This document shows, in pieces, positions 23,632 through 32,013 of a stretch of 33,530 nt of DNA. The notes beneath the pieces are model-generated. The model made no database searches, had not been told where the DNA came from, and saw only the letters and a list, made by a program, of their open reading frames with translations. The stretch comes from CAZKEW01 sp964580435 (GTDB lineage: Bacteria > Acidobacteriota > Aminicenantia > Aminicenantales > UBA8522). The stretch is taken from NCBI GenBank assembly GCA_964580435.1, contig CAZOKP010000020.1, positions 1 to 33,530 of the forward strand, given 5' to 3'. Every line of letters starts with the position of its first letter. The stretch's first letter is position 1. The position numbers were made by a program, and so were the translations under genes.

Positions 23632-26544
23632 TTACTTTTCCTTGTCGTCCTTTTTGAGCTTTTCTTTGATCTGGTCTACGGCGGTTTGAGCCTCTTCTTT
23701 GACAGCCTCGTCGACGAGCAGGGATTCGGCGAGCTGGAGTGCCGGGGGACAGGCGAAACTTGGCAGCGTCCCCAGGACGAGCTTTTTCTCTTCCGGCCGT
23801 GTGGCCGGGCCCAAAACTTCTTTGAGCTTGCGCACGGCTCCTTCCGGTGCCAGGTACGGTTCCAGGCTGATCATTCTCACATATGCCTGCAAGGCCAGGA
23901 CTTTATGGGCCAGGTTGGAAGAGTCTCCGGCGATGCTGAGAAGATCTTCCCGCGGCGTAATATTTGGCCAATCAATTAAGGCGCGGACAGCGGCATCCAC
24001 GACATTTGCGTTTTCATCTTTGAGGGCGGCGCGGAGGAGGGGCAGGGAACTGTCATCGCCGGTCTTTCCCAGAACCCTATAGAGAAGACAGCGCTTTGAG
24101 ACTTCGGTCACTTTGTTTCGGGCCGCTCCCACTTCTGGCTGCAGCAATTCTTCAACAGCCGCAGCCCGGGAATAGGGATCGGGAATTGTCTGGGCGATGC
24201 GGGCGATCGTGTTTTCCATTTCTTCCTGTTCGGACTCGTCCTTCATTTGGAGAAGGAGCGAGAGGAGGGCAGGCAGGTCTTCGGGCGAAGCGATGACCTT
24301 CAGGGTCTTGATCGCCTCAAAACGGTTCCTGCCTGACCGAGACGAGACCTGTCCCATGACATGGGTCTTGCCAGAGTAGATCCGGCGCTCTCCGATGGCC
24401 TGGATGAGTTCAAATTTGATTGAGTCGTCGGAACAGCTGACCAAGCTGAAGAGAATGCCGTCATCCGCATCTTTTCCACGCAGTGTGGCGAGGCTGACCC
24501 GGGCCGCGTCCTCTTCTTCGCCGCGACTGCCGGCGGCGCGCTCGGCCAGGAGAAGTATCGTTGACGCATCACCCACCTTAGCGAGGGCTCTCAAGGCAGC
24601 GATTCTGACTGCCGGCATCGGACTTCGGACGGCGTTTACGAAAGAAGGGAGGACAAACTCTTTGGGGTAACCGGATAAAACAAAAAGCAGTTGGACCTGG
24701 CTTGTTTCCGGCAGCTTTGTCCAAAGACTGCAAACAGAACCGATCCCGGACGCGTCAAAGACTTGCGGGATCATGCCGATGGCCTGGGAACACATATCGC
24801 GAGGGCCGTGAATTAGGGTGTCGAGAATCAACCGAGCCGCTTCCTCCCTTCCAGATGAAGCGATCTTCCCTTTAAACGCCGTCCGGCGAAGGACAAGCGG
24901 AAGCTGCTGGGGCGGAGCAGAAAGAACTTTTTCAGACAGGCCGGCCGCTGCTCCGGAATTTCCCGCCGCCATAAAATCTTCGGCGCAGCGAAGTAAACCC
25001 GAAGTCACGCTATTTCTTGCATTTTCTCCGACTTTATCGAAGGCTGCGGCAAGAACTTCGGCTGCTTCTTGCCCTCCGATCCAGCCCAGCGCGGTTGCGG
25101 CGGCTGAAGCCACCGCGCTGTCTTGATCATAAATAAGGCCGGCCAAGAGATTTACGGCGGCCCGGGATTTTCGCTGTCCCAAGCTGGAGATGAGGCCGAT
25201 TTTCGCCGTGCCCTGCGTCTCATCCAATGCGTCGAGTATAGCTTGCTCCGCTAATCCGCCGGGAATTTTTTCCAGGGCATAGCGGGCCATGTCGGTTGTG
25301 TCGCCCACAAGCAGCATTTTCCCGAGCGCCGGCACGGACCTGTCGCTTCCGATGAGCCGGAGCTGGCGGCAGACTGTTAGCTTGGCGGCAAGATTGGATT
25401 GAGAGTTCTGCAGGTAGCCGGCGAGCGTCTCCTCGCAGGCCGCGCGCGATTCGAGAGAATTTTTGTGTGTTAGGACATATTCTCTGAGGCGGTAGATGAC
25501 GGCTTCGTCCCTGCTGTATTCGAAAGAGGAGAGATCATTGAGGATAGCTTCGAGCGAAGGCGGTCGATAGCCCGGCCATTGCCGGACATCGGACGGGGCC
25601 GGCGTGTCCAGGTCGGTCGCCGGAAAATCTCCGGGGATTTTTTGCGTCACTTGGCCTGTCGCTGCCCATTCAGCGCCCCTCTGGAAAGTGACGATGAACC
25701 CGACGCATTCGAGCGCCGGCTGAGGGCCGTCACCCCCGGCATGCCCGAGCACGGTGTGAAAAATCCGGCCCGCCCCGTAGCTAATGGTGAAGAGGACAGG
25801 CTCGTCCCGTCCCGTACCGCCTTGCGCTGGATCACTGAAGGCCGTCGCCAGCAGGTGCAGGTTTTTAGCAGGCCCGCGCAGCAGACTGTAGAGCTCGTCC
25901 TGAGCGTGCATCCATTTCGGCGGGAGCCCTGCCGTGACCGGGTGGCCGGTGTCGCGGTTTATGACCGGGAAGACATGCTGGGCTCCATGGTGCCCGGCGA
26001 TTCCCGGCCCTATGTCCTCGATGACACGGCCGTCCTTCCAGAAGACATAGGGGCCGGCCCTCTCATTCCGGTTCTCCCAGCCGCCGAGCCCGATGATCTC
26101 GTTGTACTCAGGCCAGCCGGGGAAAGCATTGTCGGCCGCATGATAAACAACCACGCCTCCCCCGTTTTTCACGTAGGCGACAAAGGCCTTCCGTGTCGCT
26201 TCGGGCCATGGGTCGCCGTTGTAATCGAGAATGACGACCTTGGAAGACAGAAAATCCGGCCGGAAATTCTTCATGCTGCTCCCGGCGGGGGGACTGACGG
26301 CGATGTCCACTTTAAAGAGACCGGTCTCTTCGAGCATCTGCTTCAGCGCGGCGCTCGATACCTTCCAGTTATGGTTATTCTGGCCACTGATAATCAGGGC
26401 TTTAATAGGAGGGGAAGCGTCTTGGCCGGCCGCGGCAGCAGAGACAAACGGCAGGACGAGGCAGGCGAGGACTAGCGCAGTTAGGAGTATCTTTTTTCCA
26501 TTGTTTTTTAGAACCGGTTTTGTCTGAGGCAGGCGTCTTTTCAT
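23632..26544 (-). CDS. Secreted ThuA-domain protein with C-terminal HEAT repeats
   Basis: A 970-aa exported protein. A signal peptide covers ~15-40 (LLTALVLACLVLPFVSAAAAG). The ThuA/glutamine amidotransferase-like domain spans ~45-285, with IKALIISGQNNHNWK, the NGGGVVVYHAADNAFPGW nucleophile-elbow-like region and GAGRIFHTVLGH. ThuA proteins take part in trehalose or 3-keto-sugar use. From ~330 onwards there are about a dozen helical HEAT/PBS-type repeats (for example VNLLAGLIYDQDSAVASAAA), likely a protein-binding scaffold. I start it at the ATG at 26544, after GAAGGAAGA. The longer in-frame start overlaps the gene before it. It begins 19 bases after a Tat-exported Gfo/Idh gene and closes the second sugar block. 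Confidence 0.88.
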   Translation of the reverse strand: MKRRLPQTKPVLKNNGKKILLTALVLACLVLPFVSAAAAGQDASPPIKALIISGQNNHNWKVSSAALKQMLEETGLFKVDIAVSPPAGSSMKNFRPDFLSSKVVILDYNGDPWPEATRKAFVAYVKNGGGVVVYHAADNAFPGWPEYNEIIGLGGWENRNERAGPYVFWKDGRVIEDIGPGIAGHHGAQHVFPVINRDTGHPVTAGLPPKWMHAQDELYSLLRGPAKNLHLLATAFSDPAQGGTGRDEPVLFTISYGAGRIFHTVLGHAGGDGPQPALECVGFIVTFQRGAEWAATGQVTQKIPGDFPATDLDTPAPSDVRQWPGYRPPSLEAILNDLSSFEYSRDEAVIYRLREYVLTHKNSLESRAACEETLAGYLQNSQSNLAAKLTVCRQLRLIGSDRSVPALGKMLLVGDTTDMARYALEKIPGGLAEQAILDALDETQGTAKIGLISSLGQRKSRAAVNLLAGLIYDQDSAVASAAATALGWIGGQEAAEVLAAAFDKVGENARNSVTSGLLRCAEDFMAAGNSGAAAGLSEKVLSAPPQQLPLVLRRTAFKGKIASSGREEAARLILDTLIHGPRDMCSQAIGMIPQVFDASGIGSVCSLWTKLPETSQVQLLFVLSGYPKEFVLPSFVNAVRSPMPAVRIAALRALAKVGDASTILLLAERAAGSRGEEEDAARVSLATLRGKDADDGILFSLVSCSDDSIKFELIQAIGERRIYSGKTHVMGQVSSRSGRNRFEAIKTLKVIASPEDLPALLSLLLQMKDESEQEEMENTIARIAQTIPDPYSRAAAVEELLQPEVGAARNKVTEVSKRCLLYRVLGKTGDDSSLPLLRAALKDENANVVDAAVRALIDWPNITPREDLLSIAGDSSNLAHKVLALQAYVRMISLEPYLAPEGAVRKLKEVLGPATRPEEKKLVLGTLPSFACPPALQLAESLLVDEAVKEEAQTAVDQIKEKLKKDDKEK

Positions 26545-26563
26545 CTTGATCTTCCTTCGGTTC

Positions 26564-27886
26564 TCACTGCGGAAGAACCCACGGCTCGCGATAGGCGCGG
26601 CTGAGCAGCCGTTCGGCCTCCGGGTCGTCGATGATGGTCTCAGTTGCCGGGTCCCAGCAGATCTTTCGAGCCAGTTCGATGGCAATAACGCCCAGATGCC
26701 CGACGGTGGCCGACCTGTGCGCTACTTCGCCTGGGGCAATAGTCAAACTCCGGGTTTTCAAGCAATCGAGAAAATTTTGATAATGGTCCCGGCTCTTGTA
26801 AAGCCTGATCTCGTTCGGGCCGACGGTCTCGTGGATGAGGGGGGCGGGCCGGGTCTCGAACTCTCCGCGATCCACCCAGATCCAGCCGTATTCGCCGATC
26901 CACTTGGTGCCGCTGCGGACCTCGGGGTAGCCTCCGGCGATGACCATGGGCGTGCCGTTGGCATATTTGGCGGTTATGTAGAAACGGAGGGCGCTGTTAT
27001 AGATCCCGGTCGTGGGAAATTCGGCCCGGCCTTCGACCTCGACCGGGCCGGTCTCGTCCCAGCCCATACCCCAATGGGCAATATCGCCGTGGTGCCCGAT
27101 CCAATCCATGAGCTGGCCGCCGCCGAAATCCATGTTCCAGCGCCAGTTCATGTGGACCCGCGCCGGACAGTAGGGTGCATAAGGCGCAGGCCCGACCCAG
27201 GAATCGTAATCAAACCCTGGAGGCGGAGGTCCGATGGCCTCCTGGCCGAATGTCTCGGCAAAATCGAAATGGCCGGAGGGTAGCCCGACTTCGATCTTCA
27301 AAACCTTGCCGATCCGGCCGTTGCGCACCAGCTCGGAAGCCTGGTGGAAGTTCTCCACAGAACGCTGCCAGCTCCCGGTCTGCCAAACGCCGCCGTAACG
27401 TTTAATAGCGTCACAGAGCGCGCGGCCCTCGTGCAGGCTGTGAGTGAACGGCTTCTCGCCATAGATGTCGTAGCCGGCCCGGGCCGCAGAAATGGACAGG
27501 ATGGCATGCCAGTGGTCGGGCACGGCGATGGAAACAGCGTCGATGTCCCGGCGCAGAAAAAGCTCGTGGAAATCCTTATAAGTTGCGCAATCCGTATTCC
27601 CATATTTTTCGTTAACCATGTCCCTGGCCTTGAAGAGAGGGGTATCATCAAGGTCGCAGACCGCCACCCACTGGACTTCGTCTTTGCTTAGGAAGGCCTC
27701 CATGTTCGGGAAGCCCATCATGCCGAACCCGATCCCGGCCATGACGATACGGTTGCTGGGCGCGATGGCGCCGTTCCGGCCGAGGGCCGAAGCGCGGACA
27801 ATCGTCGGGAATCCCGCGACCCCGGTTACTACCAACGGCAAGGTTTTCAGGAAATCCCGTCTCCGCATTTTCGTTTTGTTTTTCAT
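26564..27886 (-). CDS. Tat-exported Gfo/Idh/MocA family oxidoreductase
   Basis: A 440-aa enzyme with a Tat signal (MRRRDFLKTLPLVVTGVAG, residues 7-25). VMAGIGFGMMGFPNMEAF starts the NAD(P) fold and the EKP motif is intact (YGEKPFTHS, 142-150). QLMDWIGHHGDIAHWGMG supplies the catalytic-domain His pair. The C-terminal part is close to periplasmic oxidoreductases found in Planctomycetes, Bacteroidetes and Aminicenantes sugar clusters. Only a weak AAAGGCGGG site precedes the ATG, and Met7 is a possible alternative start. It lies between another Tat Gfo/Idh gene (157 bases upstream) and the ThuA-HEAT gene (19 bases downstream). It probably oxidises or reduces a periplasmic sugar or glycoside. Confidence 0.93.
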   Translation of the reverse strand: MKNKTKMRRRDFLKTLPLVVTGVAGFPTIVRASALGRNGAIAPSNRIVMAGIGFGMMGFPNMEAFLSKDEVQWVAVCDLDDTPLFKARDMVNEKYGNTDCATYKDFHELFLRRDIDAVSIAVPDHWHAILSISAARAGYDIYGEKPFTHSLHEGRALCDAIKRYGGVWQTGSWQRSVENFHQASELVRNGRIGKVLKIEVGLPSGHFDFAETFGQEAIGPPPPGFDYDSWVGPAPYAPYCPARVHMNWRWNMDFGGGQLMDWIGHHGDIAHWGMGWDETGPVEVEGRAEFPTTGIYNSALRFYITAKYANGTPMVIAGGYPEVRSGTKWIGEYGWIWVDRGEFETRPAPLIHETVGPNEIRLYKSRDHYQNFLDCLKTRSLTIAPGEVAHRSATVGHLGVIAIELARKICWDPATETIIDDPEAERLLSRAYREPWVLPQ

Positions 27887-27937
27887 GCTTATACCCGCCT
27901 TTCTGGCCTTTAATAAAAAGCGAGGAGTCCTTTATGC

Positions 27938-27976
27938 TGTCATTGCGAGCGACCGCTCGGAGAGCGTCAGTCTCTC
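27938..27976. repeat. Possible REP-like element (GTCATTGCGAGCGA...)
   Basis: The bases TGTCATTGCGAGCGACCGC followed by CGGAGAGCGTCAGTCTCTC resemble the common GTCATTGCGAGGAGCGAAGC-type extragenic repeats of many bacteria. It lies in the 157-base gap between two Gfo/Idh genes. There is no second copy in the window. Confidence 0.4.
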
Positions 27977-28043
27977 TTGAGTCCTTTTGAGTTTGATGTG
28001 TTGCTACCTTCCTCGCTGTGAAGCCCGGACTTTGATGTTCTTC

Positions 28044-29306
28044 CTAAATCAGGGGAGTATGACCAGGAATGGCCACGGGAGCGACGGGGAGGTCGCCGAA
28101 TTCATATTTTGCCGGCGAAAGGTCAAGCTGAGAACTGTTCATAGCCCAATCCCAGCTGATGGCCCGCCCCGTATAGGCGCTCATCCGGCCTATGATCGCG
28201 CACATGGTGCTTTCGGCGACGCGGCGGCCCTCGTTGAGGGTCCTGCCGCTGCGTATGCCGGCGATGAGGTCAGCATGCTCCTGGACGTACGGGTCGGGTT
28301 CTTCGGCGTCAAACTTCCAGAAGTTCTCTCCATGAATCTCACCGTACCCAAAAGCGTATCCTTTTGTCCCGACGACGCGCTCCTCGATGCGGTCGGCGCA
28401 GCCCGGAATCTGGCGGCACATGCTCATCACGCGCACGCCGTTGGGGTACTCGAATTCGACGGCAAAATGGTCATAGATGTTTCCATATTCGGGAGCCGTG
28501 CGCTCCTGCCTTCCTCCCATGCCCATGACCTTCACGGGAAGAGAGCCGAAGGCCCAGTTGATGACATCGATGTTGTGGACATGCTGCTCGACGATATGAT
28601 CGCCCGAGAGCCAGGTGAAATAGAGCCAGTTGCGGCACTGCCATTCCATGTCCGACATGCCGGGCGTCCGTTCTTTCACCCAGAGTTCCCCCTGGTTCCA
28701 GTAGCACTGGCCGCCGACGAGCTCGCCGATGGCGCCGTCATGGATCCTCTTCATGAGCTCGACATAGCGGAGTTGATGGCGGCGCTGGGTTCCGGCCACG
28801 ATCGCCAGTCCCTTTTGCTGGGCTAGGGCGGAGGAGGCGATGACAGACCGCACTCCGAGAGGGTCGACGGCAACCGGCTTTTCCATGAAGACGTTCTTTC
28901 CGGCCTCTATCGCGGCCTTGAGATGCATGGGCCGGAATCCGGGCGGCGCGGCCATGATGACTAAGTTCACATCAGGGCAAGCTGCCAACTTATGGTAGCC
29001 GTCAAAACCGGTAAAGCACTTCTCCCGGGTCACCTTGACCTTGTCCGGATGAGCTTTCTTGATTTGTTCAAGAGACGAGTCGATACGATCCTGGAAAAGG
29101 TCGAACATGGCGACGATTTCCACGCCCTGAGCCGCATTCAGGCAATCGATCGCCGCTCCTGTTCCGCGGCCCCCGCAGCCCATGACTCCGACGCGGATTG
29201 TGTCCGAGCCGGCAGCGTAGGCGCCGGGAACACGGGGAAGAGACGCCGCCAGCGACGCCGCCACAGAAGTTTTAATGAAATTCCGCCTCGAAACTTTTTT
29301 TTCCAT
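28044..29306 (-). CDS. Tat-exported Gfo/Idh/MocA family oxidoreductase
   Basis: A 420-aa enzyme with a Tat signal (SRRNFIKTSVAASLAASLP, residues 6-24, cleavage near AYAAG). VGVMGCGGRGTGAAIDC is the cofactor loop and FMEKPVAVDP carries the EKP motif (142-144). IVEQHVHNIDVINWAFGSLP provides the His residues of the second domain. The RVMSMCRQIPGC segment and overall length match a group of periplasmic Gfo/Idh proteins common in sugar-degrading uncultured bacteria. A strong AAGGAGGGAGA site lies before the ATG. Repeat copy B fills most of the gap to the next upstream gene, the Hyi-like protein. Substrate unknown. Confidence 0.93.
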   Translation of the reverse strand: MEKKVSRRNFIKTSVAASLAASLPRVPGAYAAGSDTIRVGVMGCGGRGTGAAIDCLNAAQGVEIVAMFDLFQDRIDSSLEQIKKAHPDKVKVTREKCFTGFDGYHKLAACPDVNLVIMAAPPGFRPMHLKAAIEAGKNVFMEKPVAVDPLGVRSVIASSALAQQKGLAIVAGTQRRHQLRYVELMKRIHDGAIGELVGGQCYWNQGELWVKERTPGMSDMEWQCRNWLYFTWLSGDHIVEQHVHNIDVINWAFGSLPVKVMGMGGRQERTAPEYGNIYDHFAVEFEYPNGVRVMSMCRQIPGCADRIEERVVGTKGYAFGYGEIHGENFWKFDAEEPDPYVQEHADLIAGIRSGRTLNEGRRVAESTMCAIIGRMSAYTGRAISWDWAMNSSQLDLSPAKYEFGDLPVAPVAIPGHTPLI

Positions 29307-29344
29307 TCTCCCTCCTTACTTTAATCTCATCAAAAGAGCGTGAT

Positions 29345-29445
29345 ATGGGTGGCACGGCGATAGTCCCCGCAACGCCCGCAGCGAATGGGGTGGGTGGGGG
29401 GGTCTTAAGCGAGGACGGACGGGGACGCGCCGTGACAGGACCCAT
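29345..29445 (+). repeat. 100-bp palindromic repeat, copy B
   Basis: Begins ATGGGTGGCACGG and ends CGTGACAGGACCCAT, with inner arms AGTCCCCGC and ACGGGGACG. It is the best-preserved copy: left arm ATGGGTGGCACGGCG pairs with the right arm CGCCGTGACAGGACCCAT with few gaps. It lies in the 154-base gap between the Hyi-like gene stop and the Gfo/Idh gene start, just before the latter. Confidence 0.88.
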
Positions 29446-29460
29446 ATTGCGTTTCATTTC

Positions 29461-30387
29461 TTAAAAATTATCGCAGGAGCGGTAAGCCTCGATGACCGCC
29501 CGCTCGCCCTCTTTTCCTGGCAGGCTTTGGCCGTGCTCCATACCCAGGACTCCCTGGTAGCCTTTCTCATTGAGGTGCTTGAAGATATTCCTGTAGTTGA
29601 TCTCGCCCGTGGCCGGCTCCTTGCGGCCCGGATTATCTCCGACATGAAAGGCGGCCAGCTCCTGCCAGGCCATGTCGATATTGGGAATCAAATTGCCTTC
29701 GGTGATCTGCTGGTGATAAAGGTCATTCAAGATTTTGCAGGACGGGCTCCCCACGGCTTTGCAGATTTCGTAAGCCTGGGGAATGCGCGTCAAGAACAGG
29801 CCGGGATGGTCTTTGGGGTTGAGGGGCTCGATGACCAGGATCAGCCCGGCCGGCTCGCAGACGTCCAGGCAGTATTTCAGGTTGTCTATGACATTGGCCG
29901 TTTGGTATTCCCAGGCGAGAGATTCGTCGAATCGTCCGGGGACGACGAGAGCCCACTTTGTATTGACGCGCTTTGATGTTTCAGCCCCCTGTTTCATTTT
30001 TTGAATGAGTATATCGCGGACGGCCTTATCCTTGGTGACGTAACTTTTCTGGCCGAAATCGGCGTAGAGGACGAACGGACCGAGGATCAGGCCTCTTTTT
30101 TCGAGCTCGCTGGTGATGAGCTCTTGCTGGGCCACTGGCCGGCCCATGATTCCGTTGTCAAACATAGCGCTGAAACCCTGGTCGGCAGCGAACTGGATCT
30201 GGGCGACGAGGTCGTCGCCGGCGAGACTCTTGAACTGGCCGAAATACGGCGCGTACTTCAGCTTGAAACGCCCCTGGCCCGCCGCAGGTTTTGAGGCCTG
30301 GGAGGGCGCTCCGTTTGCCGGGGCCGACAAGAAAGCAGCCGCGGCACTTGCGCCAATTCCTTTGGCCAGGAAATCCCTCCTCTTCAT
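29461..30387 (-). CDS. Tat-exported TIM-barrel protein, hydroxypyruvate isomerase-like
   Basis: A 308-aa protein with a Tat signal (KRRDFLAKGIGASAAAAFLS, 2-21). The TIM barrel is of the xylose isomerase/Hyi superfamily, with metal ligands Glu187 (LVIEPLN), Asp222 (ILNDLYHQQ), His248 (AAFHVGDNPGR) and Glu284 (VLGMEHG). The DLYHQQ and HVGDNPGR signatures are those of hydroxypyruvate isomerase, but an exported copy next to Gfo/Idh enzymes is more likely to act on a keto-sugar. The ATG at 30387 follows AAAGGAGGT. A longer frame starting at 30534 would translate repeat copy C and is rejected. It precedes repeat copy B and a Gfo/Idh gene. Confidence 0.9.
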   Translation of the reverse strand: MKRRDFLAKGIGASAAAAFLSAPANGAPSQASKPAAGQGRFKLKYAPYFGQFKSLAGDDLVAQIQFAADQGFSAMFDNGIMGRPVAQQELITSELEKRGLILGPFVLYADFGQKSYVTKDKAVRDILIQKMKQGAETSKRVNTKWALVVPGRFDESLAWEYQTANVIDNLKYCLDVCEPAGLILVIEPLNPKDHPGLFLTRIPQAYEICKAVGSPSCKILNDLYHQQITEGNLIPNIDMAWQELAAFHVGDNPGRKEPATGEINYRNIFKHLNEKGYQGVLGMEHGQSLPGKEGERAVIEAYRSCDNF

Positions 30388-30471
30388 CTCTAACCTCCTT
30401 TCTCTTTCGAGATCTTCTAAACGTTTATAGCAACCGCTCGAGAAAATCAACAAGAAATTGGGTTCGCAGGA

Positions 30472-30569
30472 ACGGGTCCTGTCATAGCGCGTCCCCCTCC
30501 ATCTCCTCGCTGAAGACCCACCTGCCGCCACCATCCGCTGCGGGCGGGGACTGGTGCTGTGCCACCCGT
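30472..30569 (-). repeat. 100-bp palindromic repeat, copy C (inverted)
   Basis: Reads CGGGTCCTGTCATAGCGCG at its left end and GGGGACTGGTGCTGTGCCACCCG at its right. It is the reverse complement of copy B with about 80 per cent visible identity and a few small indels. It lies in the gap between the secreted unknown protein and the Hyi-like gene. Confidence 0.85.
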
Positions 30570-30591
30570 TTTTTCTATTTTTATTGAGTTC

Positions 30592-31581
30592 TCACTTCTG
30601 AATGGGCTTCTCTTCTCCTGCTCGGTCGAGTTCGGCCTGGAAGTTTTCTTTGGAGAGCAAATCCATTTCCAGATACCCCATTACTAGAAGCTCGATGTGT
30701 TCAGGCGTCTCCGGTCCAGTCCTCTGCATATCCTCAATCATGACCACGGGCCCGACCAGCTCACCCCTAACGACGCGACCGTCTTCAAGCGAGAGATAGG
30801 TCTTTCCCCAGAAATGCTCGAACCCGCGGGTTTTGATCTCCAGGGGCTTGAGATGAAGGTTCATCTCCACGCGGTTCTCTGATTGGGCAAATTCGATGAT
30901 AGCGCAGGGGACGTTCCGGACAGTGGTCAGGCCTGCGATCTTCACCCAGCTCTTCCCGCTAAAGGTGTATTTGGAATCGGTGACTAGGGGCGGGAATTCG
31001 AAGACGAAGTCGTGAGGCTCTCGGCTTTCTCTGAACTCGGCTCCGATGCGGGCTTCATCCGGAATGGTCAGGGTCTCTGTTGGCCGGACCGAAGCGTCAA
31101 AGGTCACCGCATCCCAGGTGAGGATCATGAACATGAACCCGTCCATTGTCCTGGGCAGCGAGGAAAAGTCGAACTTGGAGATGGCCATATCCTCGTTGAC
31201 CGAATAAACAAGAGAGAAATCTTCGGCCGGCTTGAATTCATTCATTTTTAAAGGTTGAGCTGTCCATGTCTGCCCGAACCGAAAGCTCTTCCAGGTAAAC
31301 CTTTCCTGGACTTTTCCCTCGATATCATCCTTGAGCCGCGTCCGGGTGAAATAGGTGACGACTTTCATCTCTCCAGATTTGGTCCCGTCCATCTTGAAAT
31401 TGAAATTTTCGCGGACCAGTCGATAGTAAAGAGTTTCCCCGGCTTTATAGCGCAGCTTCAGGGGAAGTTTCTCGGGGACCGAGATTTTTGACGGCCCTTT
31501 TTCTGATCCGGATCCTGGAGCGATGGAGAAGAGGCCGAGCCCGGCCAAGATGGCAATAAGATAGAAAACTCTTTTCGTCAT
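30592..31581 (-). CDS. Secreted protein of unknown function
   Basis: A 329-aa exported protein that I do not recognise. Residues 1-24 form a Sec signal peptide (FYLIAILAGLGLFSIAPGSG). The rest is rich in beta strand, with alternating segments such as LRYKAGETLYYRLVREN, KVVTYFTRTRLKD and YTFSGKSWVKIAGL. There are no cysteine motifs and no obvious catalytic residues. The pattern suggests a lipocalin- or barrel-like envelope protein. A GGGAGG site lies before the ATG, and a TTGACT-17-TATGTT promoter lies at 31651-31623, so this is likely the first gene of the second minus-strand sugar block. That context is the only clue to its job. Confidence 0.75.
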   Translation of the reverse strand: MTKRVFYLIAILAGLGLFSIAPGSGSEKGPSKISVPEKLPLKLRYKAGETLYYRLVRENFNFKMDGTKSGEMKVVTYFTRTRLKDDIEGKVQERFTWKSFRFGQTWTAQPLKMNEFKPAEDFSLVYSVNEDMAISKFDFSSLPRTMDGFMFMILTWDAVTFDASVRPTETLTIPDEARIGAEFRESREPHDFVFEFPPLVTDSKYTFSGKSWVKIAGLTTVRNVPCAIIEFAQSENRVEMNLHLKPLEIKTRGFEHFWGKTYLSLEDGRVVRGELVGPVVMIEDMQRTGPETPEHIELLVMGYLEMDLLSKENFQAELDRAGEEKPIQK

Positions 31582-31622
31582 GGATGACCTCCCGTTTTTT
31601 AATCGAAGGCAGTGATGGGAAA

Positions 31623-31664
31623 AACATAAAGAAGCGGGGCGGAAAAGTCAAGCCGGGCCCGGCT
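31623..31664 (-). promoter_or_regulatory. Promoter and palindromic operator of the second sugar block
   Basis: On the minus strand, TTGACT (31651-31646), a 17-bp spacer and TATGTT (31628-31623). Touching the -35 is a perfect 14-base palindrome, AGCCGGGCCCGGCT (31651-31664), placed like an operator or activator site. Transcription would start about 35 bases before the ATG at 31581. Confidence 0.55.
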
Positions 31665-31710
31665 CTGTGACGAAAAGCGGGGTAAAACAAAGAACGATAA
31701 GATAGGGGAT

Positions 31711-31961
31711 ATGATCATCCGCAATCAGCCTTGCTCCCGTTCAGGTTTTTCACGCCGTTCCTTCAGCGCTTTTCTCGGTGGCTGCGGAACTCGCCACTCT
31801 CGTCTGGACCTCGGAAATCTGTCACTTGCCCTCCTTTGACCTTTCCCGTTGGTCTGCTCAGGCTCAGACATCCTCGCCACCCTGAAAACTGGGTTCCCTC
31901 GAAAAGCGCTTCAGGAAGGCTAAACCTTTAACGGTCGCTGCGGCCGATTACGGATGATCAT
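31711..31961. mobile_element. MITE-like 251-bp element with terminal inverted repeats
   Basis: The left end ATGATCATCCGCAATCAGCC (31711-31730) matches the reverse complement of the right end (31942-31961) at 18 of 20 bases. Inside, CCGTT/AACGG, GGTTT/AAACC and AGCGCTTTTC/GAAAAGCGCT also pair, so the outer ~65 bases of each side can form one long imperfect hairpin. No transposase gene is present. The centre has CTCGCCAC twice as a direct repeat. The element takes up most of the 512-base gap 31582-32093. It could be a non-autonomous transposon or a structured RNA. Confidence 0.7.
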
Positions 31962-32013
31962 TATCTTGACCTAAAATAATAACCCCACTTTTTGTAGTAG
32001 AGCCTGGTTATCC

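Noticed and set aside
27987..28826. 279-codon plus-strand open frame
   Set aside because: Antisense to a well-supported Gfo/Idh gene, no motif.
30388..30534. Longer start for the Hyi-like protein
   Set aside because: The extra residues translate repeat copy C, while the ATG at 30387 has a strong ribosome site and is followed by a Tat signal.
31731..31931. 66-codon open frame inside the MITE-like element
   Set aside because: No ribosome site, arginine/serine/proline-rich composition, and it lies within a palindromic repeat.
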